The notes under the pieces were generated by a model. The model did no database searches, was not told where the DNA came from, and worked only from the letters and a program-made list of their open reading frames with translations. Position numbers and translations under genes: made by a program. From an uncultured Treponema sp. (GTDB lineage: Bacteria; Spirochaetota; Spirochaetia; Treponematales; Treponemataceae): a stretch of DNA of 7,291 nucleotides. Below, piece by piece: positions 1 to 6,460 of the stretch (the stretch's first letter is position 1; each line of letters begins with the position of its first letter). Location of the stretch: NCBI GenBank assembly GCA_937901865.1, contig CALDID010000131.1, positions 1 to 7,291 on the forward strand, read 5' to 3'.

Positions 1-1
1 A

Positions 2-310
2 GATGTGCTGACAGCGTTGCCGCGCGTGAAGCAACAGATAGAATTCTTGGGCACAACGGAGCTTTGCGAGATAAACAGCGACATTTACAACGAGCTCAAC
101 ACGCATAATCTCAACGAAAACGCCACGAAGATGTGCGCAATCAATATGAGCGCGTATTTCAAGCTGCTGAACGAGCGAAAAATGGTGCAGGCTACGGAAC
201 ATTTTATCACTTTGTTCACGGAAAACAACTATAAGAAGTCAAATCTGTTCATTGTAAAGAATGCAAAAGAGCTGTATAATACAATAAATAATTTTATTAT
301 GAAGCTGTAG
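2..310 (+). CDS. C-terminal part of an unidentified protein, possibly a MoxR-type AAA+ ATPase (5' partial)
   Basis: The reading frame is open to the left edge of the window, so this is the last ~102 codons of a longer gene; the GTG at position 5 is unlikely to be the real start because the frame continues upstream of it. The visible part is hydrophilic and helix-rich, without signal peptide, membrane segment or a recognisable catalytic motif. The only positive hint of function is context: it ends 5 bases before a VWA-like/DUF2201 gene, and genes of that family are commonly preceded by a MoxR-type AAA+ ATPase. The Walker motifs that would prove this lie outside the window. The gene itself is secure; the ATPase identity is an inference from neighbourhood only. 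Confidence 0.6.
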   Translation, partial: DVLTALPRVKQQIEFLGTTELCEINSDIYNELNTHNLNENATKMCAINMSAYFKLLNERKMVQATEHFITLFTENNYKKSNLFIVKNAKELYNTINNFIMKL

Positions 311-315
311 GGAAA

Positions 316-1383
316 ATGGATATAGCAACTTCGCAAAGGCTGTCGCGCGTGGTAAAAGAATGGTTTCTCAAAGAGCCTTTTCTGTTTCTTGTGTGTTGCA
401 CGCATAAGTTTTCAGAGAATAGCGAGTTGCATATTCCGTTTCGCTGCGGAAATAAGACGCTTGAGTATTCGCCAACTGTTTTGAAAGAGATTACAGACGA
501 AGAAATCGAGCAATTTTTGACGCTTGAGGTGTTCAGAATTGTCTTAAACCACCCATACAAGCCGCTTTCGACGAGCAAAGAGCTTTCGTATGTGCAGAGT
601 ACGAACGTTTGCTTAAAACTTTTTAAACATTCGATGAGCGCAAAGGCGTTTGCGAGGAGGCTAAATGTTCGTGAAGGCACGGAATTGTGGAAAGAAGACA
701 CGTTGAGCGCGGAAGAGAACAGACAGGCTGTGCAATCCATCGCGTCAAAGGGAAAATGGGGCAACATCACCGCTGATGTGCAAACGTTTATTAAAAATTC
801 GTTCAACAGAAACGAGGTTAATTGCAGAGATATTGTTTCTGCGTTCAAAACAAGCGTGCTTGCTGCCACGAGATTACTCACAAGGACAAAGCCGAACCGC
901 CGCTATGGGTTCGACGCGCTCGGTTCGAGAAGGCAAAACGTGCCGCATTTGTTGCTTGCCATCGATACCAGCGGTTCAATCAGCGAAGAGAGCTTAGAAA
1001 AGTTTTTTTCTATTATGAATATGTTTTTTTCGCACGGACTCGACAAAATTGACGTGATACAATTCGACACAATCATCAAGGGCAAGCCGATGACGTTCAG
1101 AAAAGCGCGCAGTTCCATCAATTTCACGGGGGGCGGCGGCACGAGCTTTCAATGTGTGTTCGATTTCGCTAAAAAACACAACTCATACGACGGCATTGTC
1201 CTCTTAACAGATGGATTTGCTCCCCCGCCGAAGGTCTATGATTGCATACGCTCGCATATTTTGTTCTTGTTCACAAGCGAAGAAGAGTATAAATTGCATA
1301 AAGTGTGGACGACGAAAATCCCGCGCTGCACTACTTCATTCATTCCAAACAGCAAAAACAGCGCAGTAATGGAGAAACAGTGA
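316..1383 (+). CDS. VWA-like domain protein of the DUF2201 / COG3864 family
   Basis: 355 residues. The N-terminal half resembles the putative metallopeptidase part of DUF2201 proteins: a helical start, then 'LEVFRIVLNHP' at residues 70-80 where the family normally carries HExxHxxxxH. Here Leu70 and Arg74 stand where two of the zinc-binding histidines belong, while Glu71 and His79 remain, so peptidase activity is doubtful. The C-terminal half is a VWA-like fold introduced by the family-typical 'RRYGF...GSRR' stretch. It has an intact metal-ion-dependent adhesion site: DTSGS (Asp217, Ser219, Ser221), Thr276 after a four-glycine turn, and Asp299 in 'LLTDGFAP'. Family members pair with MoxR-type AAA+ ATPases in cytoplasmic remodelling or metal-insertion roles; no signal peptide is seen here, in line with that. 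It starts 5 bases after the previous stop, with a purine-rich AGGGAA very close to the ATG, which suggests translational coupling. The exact biological role is unknown. Confidence 0.88.
   Translation: MDIATSQRLSRVVKEWFLKEPFLFLVCCTHKFSENSELHIPFRCGNKTLEYSPTVLKEITDEEIEQFLTLEVFRIVLNHPYKPLSTSKELSYVQSTNVCLKLFKHSMSAKAFARRLNVREGTELWKEDTLSAEENRQAVQSIASKGKWGNITADVQTFIKNSFNRNEVNCRDIVSAFKTSVLAATRLLTRTKPNRRYGFDALGSRRQNVPHLLLAIDTSGSISEESLEKFFSIMNMFFSHGLDKIDVIQFDTIIKGKPMTFRKARSSINFTGGGGTSFQCVFDFAKKHNSYDGIVLLTDGFAPPPKVYDCIRSHILFLFTSEEEYKLHKVWTTKIPRCTTSFIPNSKNSAVMEKQ
1371..1374 (+). promoter_or_regulatory. Ribosome binding site fixing the start of the 110-residue protein
   Basis: GGAG lies 8 bases before the ATG at 1383, inside the 3' end of the VWA-like gene. 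The frame is open further upstream to an ATG at 1305, but that start would overlap the VWA-like coding sequence by about 80 bases and has no such site, so 1383 is preferred. Confidence 0.7.
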
Positions 1384-1715
1384 TGTTGACGAATTGGGAG
1401 TTTTCAGAGGCAAAGAAAAACAAAATTGAAGAGGTCGCATATATCGCTTCCGAGATAATCGCGCTCTCCATTCTGGAGGATTATAATTACAGCGCGGCGG
1501 AAAACAAAGAAAAAGAACGCTTTTTTCTTGTTCGCGACAACGCAGGCTTCGGCGACAAACGAAAATGGTGTATGAAGTTTATCGAAAAGAACACGGGCGT
1601 GAGCAAAATATTCTATTTGGCAGAGAAAAAAGAGCCGCACGAATGGGTCAGTACAACTATGGAGGAAGTTCCAAAGCTGCTCGACTCGCTCAAAGCAAAA
1701 ATTATATCGGAATAA
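1383..1715 (+). CDS. Hypothetical small protein translationally coupled to the VWA-like gene
   Basis: 110 residues, not recognised. The ATG shares its A with the last base of the preceding TGA (TGATG), a classic arrangement for termination-reinitiation coupling, so it is probably made in step with the VWA-like protein. The protein is soluble-looking and charged, with many Lys and Glu, no signal peptide and no membrane segment. It seems to consist of an N-terminal helical part (residues ~8-35), a central aromatic and basic section including 'RFFLVRDNAGFGDKRKWCMKF', and a C-terminal helix near 'MEEVPKLLDSLKAKI'. It is the last gene of the cluster: the next gene has its own promoter. A plausible but unproven idea is an accessory or substrate-linked protein of the AAA+/VWA-like module. 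Confidence 0.8.
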   Translation: MLTNWEFSEAKKNKIEEVAYIASEIIALSILEDYNYSAAENKEKERFFLVRDNAGFGDKRKWCMKFIEKNTGVSKIFYLAEKKEPHEWVSTTMEEVPKLLDSLKAKIISE

Positions 1716-1725
1716 GACTAGTCAT

Positions 1726-1756
1726 TTATGCAAAAGTTTTGTATAATTATGCAAAA
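1726..1756 (+). promoter_or_regulatory. kduI promoter (-10 TATAAT) overlapped by a three-half-site operator
   Basis: A perfect -10 hexamer TATAAT is at 1742-1747; no convincing -35 is visible at 16-18 bases upstream (TAGTCA at 1719-1724 is poor), which would fit an activator-dependent or weak basal promoter. The hexamer sits inside alternating copies of one half-site: TTATGCAAAA at 1726-1735, its near inverse TTTTGTATAA at 1737-1746, and TTATGCAAAA again at 1747-1756. The two direct copies are exactly 21 bp apart, two helical turns. Positions 1737-1756 form a 20-bp palindrome with a single mismatched pair. This looks like a repressor site covering the -10, presumably sensing a uronate-pathway intermediate; the regulator is not in the window. 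Confidence 0.65.
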
Positions 1757-1783
1757 TAGATTTTTCTGGAGGTCTTCAACAAA

Positions 1784-2626
1784 ATGGATACACGATATTC
1801 AGCAAATCAGAAAGATTTTAAGCGATACACGACGGAAGAAATCCGCGACGAGTTCTTGATTCAGAACATTTTCCGCGCAGATGATGTTTCTGTGGTGTAT
1901 TCTCACATTGACCGCATTGTTGTTTTAGGTGCAATGCCTGTAAAAGAGAAAATCAACATCGAAAAGAATATTGACCCGTGGAAAAACTTCGGTGTTCACT
2001 ACTTTCTTGAGCGACGCGAGCTTGGAATCATCAACATCGCTGGCGACGGAAAGGTTTTTGCAGACGGAAAAGAATATTTGCTCGGCAATCAGACAGCTTT
2101 GTACTTACCAATGGGAACAAAGCAGGTAGAATTCGAGAGCTGCGACAGCGCAAATCCTGCAAAGTTCTATATGTGCTCAACTCCTGCGCACACTGCATAT
2201 CCTGCAAAGCTCATCACAAAGGAAAATGCACAGCACAAGACTTTAGGCGAGCAGAAAACAGCAAATGTTCGCACGATAAATCAGTTTATTCACCCAGATG
2301 TTCTCGAAACGTGTCAGCTTTCTATGGGATTAACGGAACTTGCAGAGGGAAGCGTGTGGAATACGATGCCTGCACACACTCACGAAAGACGAATGGAGGT
2401 ATATTTCTACTTCAAGATTCCTGAAGACCAAGCTGTCGTTCACTTTATGGGAGAGCCGACACAGGTCAGAAGCGTTTTTATGCACAACGAAGAGGCGATA
2501 TTAAATCCAAGTTGGTCAATCCACTCAGGCTGCGGCACACAGGCGTACACATTCATTTGGGCAATGGGAGGAGAGAACAGAAGTTACGACGACCAAGACT
2601 GGCTTGAAACATCTTCTTTAAGATAA
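1784..2626 (+). CDS. kduI: 5-dehydro-4-deoxy-D-glucuronate isomerase (KduI)
   Basis: 280 residues, matching the usual ~278. The enzyme interconverts 5-dehydro-4-deoxy-D-glucuronate and 2-dehydro-3-deoxy-D-gluconate (2,5-diketo form) in the cytoplasmic breakdown of unsaturated uronates released from pectin and related polysaccharides. It is a zinc cupin-type isomerase. The metal ligands are all present: His198 and His200 in 'MPAHTHERRMEVYFYF', Glu205, and His247 in 'SIHSGCG', the same spacing as in the E. coli enzyme. The ATG is preceded by GGAGG at 1768-1772, 11 bases away. The gene stands alone between its own promoter/operator and a strong terminator; kduD, the dehydrogenase that normally follows in the pathway, is not adjacent. 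Presence suggests the host feeds on plant pectin or on glycosaminoglycan-derived uronates. Identification is firm. Confidence 0.97.
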   Translation: MDTRYSANQKDFKRYTTEEIRDEFLIQNIFRADDVSVVYSHIDRIVVLGAMPVKEKINIEKNIDPWKNFGVHYFLERRELGIINIAGDGKVFADGKEYLLGNQTALYLPMGTKQVEFESCDSANPAKFYMCSTPAHTAYPAKLITKENAQHKTLGEQKTANVRTINQFIHPDVLETCQLSMGLTELAEGSVWNTMPAHTHERRMEVYFYFKIPEDQAVVHFMGEPTQVRSVFMHNEEAILNPSWSIHSGCGTQAYTFIWAMGGENRSYDDQDWLETSSLR

Positions 2627-2636
2627 CACCTCTCAC

Positions 2637-2675
2637 AAAAGGCATTTGCGATGATTTTCGGCGAATGCCTTTTTT
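2637..2675 (+). terminator. Intrinsic terminator after kduI
   Basis: AAAAGGCATT (2637-2646) pairs with AATGCCTTTT (2664-2673), extendable by three more pairs (one G-U) to a 13-bp stem with an 11-base loop, followed by a run of T at 2670-2675. It starts 10 bases after the kduI stop and isolates kduI from icd. Confidence 0.92.
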
Positions 2676-2689
2676 AATATCCATAATGC

Positions 2690-2695
2690 AAGGAG
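2690..2695 (+). promoter_or_regulatory. Ribosome binding site fixing the icd start
   Basis: AAGGAG with 8 bases to the ATG at 2704. The upstream in-frame ATG at 2665 falls inside the kduI terminator stem and would add 13 residues not found in the family, so 2704 is the start. No good sigma-70 promoter is visible in the short gap after the terminator; CATAAT at 2682-2687 is a possible -10 without a clear -35. Confidence 0.85.
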
Positions 2696-2703
2696 AAAAA
2701 ACA

Positions 2704-3900
2704 ATGGCAAAGATTGAAATGAAAAACGCAATCGCTGAATTGGACGGCGATGAGATGACAAGAGTTCTTTGGGGAGTGATAAAAGAAAAATTACTTCTTC
2801 CGTTCGTAAATCTCAAGACTGAATATTACGATTTGAGCTTGAAAAATCGCGATGACAGCGACGACAAAGTAACATACGAGGCAGCGGCAGCAATTAAAAA
2901 GCTGGGAGTCGGCGTAAAATGCGCTACAATCACATCGAATGCGGCTCGAATGAAAGAGTATAATCTCAAGCAACTCACCCCAAGTCCGAACGGTATCATT
3001 CGTTCAGAGCTTGACGGCACAGTCTTCCGCACGCCGATTTTTGTAAAGAACATAAAGTGTTCTGTTACAAGCTGGAAAAATCCGATTGTTCTCGGTCGCC
3101 ACGCATACGGCGATGTCTACAAGAATTGCGAGATAAAAACTCAGTGCGCAGGAAAAGCAGAGCTTGTTTTCACAGGGACTGACGGCAAGGAAATCAGAAA
3201 AACGATTATGGAGATGAAAGGTCCTGGCGTTATTCAAGGAATTCACAATCTCGATAAATCAATCGAAAGCTTTGCTCGTTGCTGTTTTACTTATGCGCTT
3301 GACCAAAAAATCAGCGTTTGGTTCGGCACAAAAGACACCATCTCAAAGACGTATGACGGCGATTTCAAAGAGATTTTTCAGCGCATATACGACACAGAGT
3401 ATAAAGCGAAATTTGAAGCAGCTGGCATAGAATATTTCTATACGCTCATCGATGATGCAGTTGCTCGCATTATGAAGAGCGAAGGCGGTATGCTTTGGGC
3501 TTGCAAGAACTACGACGGCGATGTTATGAGCGATATGGTTGCTTCTGCGTGCGGCTCACTGGCTATGATGACAAGCGTTCTCGTAAGTCCCGACGGAAAA
3601 TATGAATATGAAGCAAGTCATGGAACTGTGCAAAAACATTTCTATCGCTATCAAGCAGGCGAGAAAACAAGTACGAACCCTGTTGCTTTAATCTTTGCCT
3701 GGACAGGTGCGCTTGTAAAGAGAGCAGAACTTGACAACACGCCAGAGTTGGTAGCATTTGCAAAGAAGCTCGAAAAAGCAACGCTCGACACAATCGAATC
3801 GGGTATTATGACAGGCGACCTTGCGCGATTAGCAGAGCCTAAGCCTGAAAAGGTCGTGAATAGCTGGGAGTTCATCGACGCAATCGCCGCAAAGCTCTAA
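2704..3900 (+). CDS. icd: NADP-type isocitrate dehydrogenase, type II (eukaryotic-like)
   Basis: 398 residues, the normal size of the homodimeric type II family (human IDH1/IDH2, yeast IDP). It oxidatively decarboxylates isocitrate to 2-oxoglutarate. Similarity runs end to end, with 'GDEMTR' near the start, 'GVKCATIT', 'SPNGIIR', 'GRHAYGD', 'WACKNYDGDV' and 'SLAMMTSVLV'. Key residues by comparison with human IDH1: Arg132 (substrate), Lys210 (catalytic, human Lys212), metal-binding Asp250, Asp273 and Asp277 (human 252, 275, 279). In the coenzyme loop 'SHGTVQKHF', His306 and His312 are kept, but the arginine that contacts the NADP 2'-phosphate (human Arg314) is Lys311; a basic residue remains, so NADP is still likely but not certain. 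The gene is followed after 48 bases, without a terminator, by an aconitase-like gene, making a citrate-to-2-oxoglutarate pair. Ala codons are mainly GCA/GCT. Confidence 0.97.
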   Translation: MAKIEMKNAIAELDGDEMTRVLWGVIKEKLLLPFVNLKTEYYDLSLKNRDDSDDKVTYEAAAAIKKLGVGVKCATITSNAARMKEYNLKQLTPSPNGIIRSELDGTVFRTPIFVKNIKCSVTSWKNPIVLGRHAYGDVYKNCEIKTQCAGKAELVFTGTDGKEIRKTIMEMKGPGVIQGIHNLDKSIESFARCCFTYALDQKISVWFGTKDTISKTYDGDFKEIFQRIYDTEYKAKFEAAGIEYFYTLIDDAVARIMKSEGGMLWACKNYDGDVMSDMVASACGSLAMMTSVLVSPDGKYEYEASHGTVQKHFYRYQAGEKTSTNPVALIFAWTGALVKRAELDNTPELVAFAKKLEKATLDTIESGIMTGDLARLAEPKPEKVVNSWEFIDAIAAKL

Positions 3901-3948
3901 ACAGTTTGCAGAACATACATAAACACACTCTAACAGAAGGACGGACAA

Positions 3949-6222
3949 ATGATTAAACTTTATGATTCAGGCGTATATCTCGTAAACGGCAGAGAGCTTT
4001 GCCGCGAAGAAGCGGAAGTCAAGCAGAAATGCGGCAAGACGGCAGACAAAGCGGAAGCGGCAAAAGGCACGATTTCTTACGGTATTTTGAAGAGCCACAA
4101 CACGTCAGACGATATGGATAATCTGCGCTTGAAGTTCGATTCTATGACCAGCCACGACATCACCTACGTCGGCATTATCCAGACGGCGCGCGCTTCTGGA
4201 ATGACGGAGTTCCCCCTCCCGTATGTGCTCACGAACTGCCACAACAGCCTGTGCGCAGTCGGCGGCACGATTAACGAAGACGACCACAAGTTTGCTCTGA
4301 GCGCGGCGCACAAATACGGCGGCATTTACGTTCCGACAAACCTTGCAAATATCCACAGCTACAACCGCGAAGCGATGGCAGGCTGCGGCAAGATGATTCT
4401 CGGCAGCGACAGCCACACGCGATACGGTGCGCTTGGCACGATGGCTGTCGGTGAGGGCGGCGGAGAGCTTGCAAAACAGCTCGTCGGCAGAACATACGAT
4501 TTTGCGCGTCCTCCAGTTGTCGCGATTTACCTCACGGGCGAAGTCAAGCCGGGCGTTGGTCCGCACGATGTCGCGCTTGCCATTTGCGGTGCGGTCTACA
4601 AAAACGGCTACGTCAAGAACAAGGTGATGGAGTTCGTGGGCGACGGCATTGCGAAACTGCCGATTGAATACCGCAACGCAATCGACGTGATGACCACCGA
4701 AACAACGTGTTGGTCTTCCGTGTGGGTAACCGACGCAGAAACAAAGCGATATTTCGACCTGCACGGGCGTTCAGCCGATTACAAGGAGCTGCATCCTGCC
4801 GACGTGGCGTATTATGACGGCTGCGTGTATATCGACCTTTCGACCGTCGAATGTACGATTGCGCTTCCGATGCACCCGAGCAACACCTACACAATAAAAG
4901 AATTCCTCGCGAACGCCCTCGACATTTTGCACGATGTGCAGGACAAAGCAAACGCACAGATTAAAGGCGCAAAAATGGACATCGTTTCAAAGTGGCACGA
5001 CGGCGCATTTTGGGTTGACCAAGGCGAAATTGCGGGCTGTTCGGGCGGCACGTTCGACAACATCTGCGCGGCGGCGGATATTTTGCGCGGCAAGTCGTGC
5101 GGGAACGGCGTGTTCAGCTTGAGCGTCTATCCCGGCTCGCTCCCTGCGTATGCGGAACTCGTGAAGAACGGGCGCGCGGCAGATTTAATCAGTGCAGGCG
5201 CATTGATGAGAGAATGTTTCTGCGGACCGTGTTTCGGAGCGGGCGATTGTCCTGCGAACAACGAGTTCTCGATTCGCCACACCACGCGCAATTTCCCGAA
5301 CCGCGAAGGCTCAAAGCCGAACGAAGGTCAAATCAGTGCAGTCGCTCTTATGGACGCGCGCTCTATTGCGGCAACGGCGGCAAACGGCGGCAAACTCACC
5401 GCGGCGACCGACCTCGATGTTACCTACACCAATCCCGAATATCACTATGACGCGGGCATTTACGAAAAGCGCGTGTACGACGGCTGGAAAAAGGCAGAGC
5501 CTGACTATGAGCTAAAATTCGGACCGAACATCAAAGACTGGCCAGAAATGCCCTCTCTCACCGATGACTTGCTCGTAAAAGTCTGCTCATACATCACCGA
5601 CCCTGTTACGACGACCGACGAGCTTATCCCGTCTGGCGAGACTTCTTCGTATCGTTCAAATCCAGAGCGATTGTCTGAGTTTGCGCTTTCAAGGCGCGAC
5701 CCGCAGTATGTTTCTCGCTCAAAGGAAATGCGGCAGGCGGAACGCGACCGACGCGCAGGAAAGGGCTTGAGCGATGAAGTAAAGGCTGTGTATGCGGCAT
5801 TGGAAAAAGCGGGCGTGAAGACAAATCCTGAAAACACCGACCTCGGCTCTACGATTTTTGCGAATAAGCCGGGCGACGGCAGCGCACGCGAGCAGGCGGC
5901 GAGTTGTCAGCGCGTTATGGGAGCAAGCGCGAACTTTGCGAAGGAATACGCCACGAAGCGATACCGCTCGAACTGCATTAACTGGGGAATGACGCCGTTC
6001 CTCGTGGAAAATCCCGACGTGTTTGCGCTCGGAGATTATATCTTTGTGCCGAACATCAAGCAGGCGGTGCTTGAGAACCGCGAGAAAATCGAAGCATACG
6101 CGGTGAAAGCCGACGGAACGGTAACGCCGTTCACTGCAACGACGGGCGCGCTCACCGAGGCAGAACGCCAAATCATCGTGGACGGCTGTTTGATTAACTA
6201 TTACAGACAGAGCAAATCTTGA
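3949..6222 (+). CDS. Aconitase-family hydratase (probable aconitate hydratase)
   Basis: 757 residues, the length of the compact aconitase-like 'hydratase' subgroup and shorter than AcnA/IRP-type enzymes (~890). Expected reaction: citrate to isocitrate via cis-aconitate, supplying the adjacent icd. The [4Fe-4S] ligands are all present: Cys364 in 'AGCSGGTFDN' (replacing the usual GSCTN) and Cys425/Cys428 in 'CFCGPCFGAGD'. Asp154-Ser155-His156 form the 'SDSHT' signature; Arg447 and Arg452 in 'TTRNFPNRE' match substrate-binding arginines. In the C-terminal swivel domain, 'GDGSAREQAA' (Ser645, Ala646, Arg647) matches the GSSREHAA segment with catalytic Ser642 and Arg644 of mitochondrial aconitase, but the second serine is alanine and the His is Gln. 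Iron ligands and base are therefore kept, though specificity is not proven; some relatives of this length (E. coli YbhJ) are of uncertain activity. AGAAGGA (3935-3941) lies 7 bases before the ATG. Codon use is markedly richer in GCG than in icd. Confidence 0.94.
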   Translation: MIKLYDSGVYLVNGRELCREEAEVKQKCGKTADKAEAAKGTISYGILKSHNTSDDMDNLRLKFDSMTSHDITYVGIIQTARASGMTEFPLPYVLTNCHNSLCAVGGTINEDDHKFALSAAHKYGGIYVPTNLANIHSYNREAMAGCGKMILGSDSHTRYGALGTMAVGEGGGELAKQLVGRTYDFARPPVVAIYLTGEVKPGVGPHDVALAICGAVYKNGYVKNKVMEFVGDGIAKLPIEYRNAIDVMTTETTCWSSVWVTDAETKRYFDLHGRSADYKELHPADVAYYDGCVYIDLSTVECTIALPMHPSNTYTIKEFLANALDILHDVQDKANAQIKGAKMDIVSKWHDGAFWVDQGEIAGCSGGTFDNICAAADILRGKSCGNGVFSLSVYPGSLPAYAELVKNGRAADLISAGALMRECFCGPCFGAGDCPANNEFSIRHTTRNFPNREGSKPNEGQISAVALMDARSIAATAANGGKLTAATDLDVTYTNPEYHYDAGIYEKRVYDGWKKAEPDYELKFGPNIKDWPEMPSLTDDLLVKVCSYITDPVTTTDELIPSGETSSYRSNPERLSEFALSRRDPQYVSRSKEMRQAERDRRAGKGLSDEVKAVYAALEKAGVKTNPENTDLGSTIFANKPGDGSAREQAASCQRVMGASANFAKEYATKRYRSNCINWGMTPFLVENPDVFALGDYIFVPNIKQAVLENREKIEAYAVKADGTVTPFTATTGALTEAERQIIVDGCLINYYRQSKS

Positions 6223-6279
6223 AGCGTATAGCTCTATACATACCGTTTGTTTTGTAACCTAAAACGTATTTTGTAGTAC

Positions 6280-6319
6280 AACGTCGGACGTTTTATATAT
6301 AGAATGTCCGACGTTTTTT
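6280..6319 (+). terminator. Strong intrinsic terminator of the icd-hydratase operon
   Basis: AACGTCGGAC (6280-6289) pairs perfectly with GTCCGACGTT (6306-6315). The stem can continue through weaker AT and G-U pairs to about 15 bp with a 6-base ATATAT loop, and six T follow at 6314-6319. It lies 57 bases after the hydratase stop. Confidence 0.93.
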
Positions 6320-6328
6320 ATATAGAAT
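6283..6328 (+). repeat. 23-bp tandem duplication forming the terminator
   Basis: Copy 1 (6283-6305) and copy 2 (6306-6328) are back to back and differ at two positions. Each begins with GTC-G/C-GAC followed by G, a T/A tract and TATAGAAT. Because GTCGGAC and GTCCGAC are reverse complements, the single G/C difference makes the two copies pair as a hairpin. Confidence 0.85.
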
Positions 6329-6353
6329 GCACACTTTTTTGCGCCCCCTACTC

Positions 6354-6378
6354 TAAATTCACCCTGCCTCATTTAAAC
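6354..6378 (+). repeat. Direct repeat copy 1 (CTGCCTCATTTAAAC type)
   Basis: The 15-base core CTGCCTCATTTAAAC (6364-6378) is identical to 6468-6482, and both copies are preceded by TAAA(A)TTC, with three extra bases (ACC) in this copy. The cores start 104 bases apart. Confidence 0.8.
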
Positions 6379-6394
6379 CACCGTTAAAATTAGC

Positions 6395-6414
6395 CACTTT
6401 ATACAAAGTGTATA
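6395..6414 (+). promoter_or_regulatory. Overlapping palindromes, possible operator upstream of the lipoprotein gene
   Basis: CACTTT-ATAC-AAAGTG (6395-6410) and TATAC-AAAGT-GTATA (6400-6414) are interleaved perfect inverted repeats. There is no following T-run, so this is more like a protein-binding site than a terminator. About 100 bases before the lipoprotein ATG. Confidence 0.45.
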
Positions 6415-6460
6415 CCACTAATTCTAGCGCAATATATATGCGATTTCAATTTTTAACCAC

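Noticed and set aside
297..881. Antisense open frame (194 codons) opposite the VWA-like gene
   Set aside because: Fully overlapped by a family-recognisable + strand gene, no ribosome binding site or recognisable motif.
1003..1030. Two runs of seven T inside the VWA-like gene as phase-variation switches
   Set aside because: Both tracts are short, the frame is intact through them, and the encoded helix fits the VWA fold; nothing supports slippage.
1127..1140. G-rich stretch as a G-quadruplex or repeat element
   Set aside because: It simply encodes the four-glycine turn before the MIDAS threonine of the VWA-like domain.
3901..3948. Independent promoter or terminator between icd and the hydratase gene
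   Set aside because: Only 48 bases, with no hairpin and no convincing -35/-10 pair; read-through in one operon is simpler.
4105..4764. Long antisense open frame (219 codons) opposite the hydratase gene
   Set aside because: It lies wholly inside a gene with conserved active-site motifs on the other strand; its translation is rich in Arg, His, Cys and Val with no domain, as expected for a shadow of biased codon use.
6226..6239. GTATAG-CT-CTATAC palindrome as a terminator for the hydratase gene
   Set aside because: Arms are only 6 bp with a 2-base centre too tight for a hairpin loop, and no T-run follows; the real terminator is 50 bases further on.
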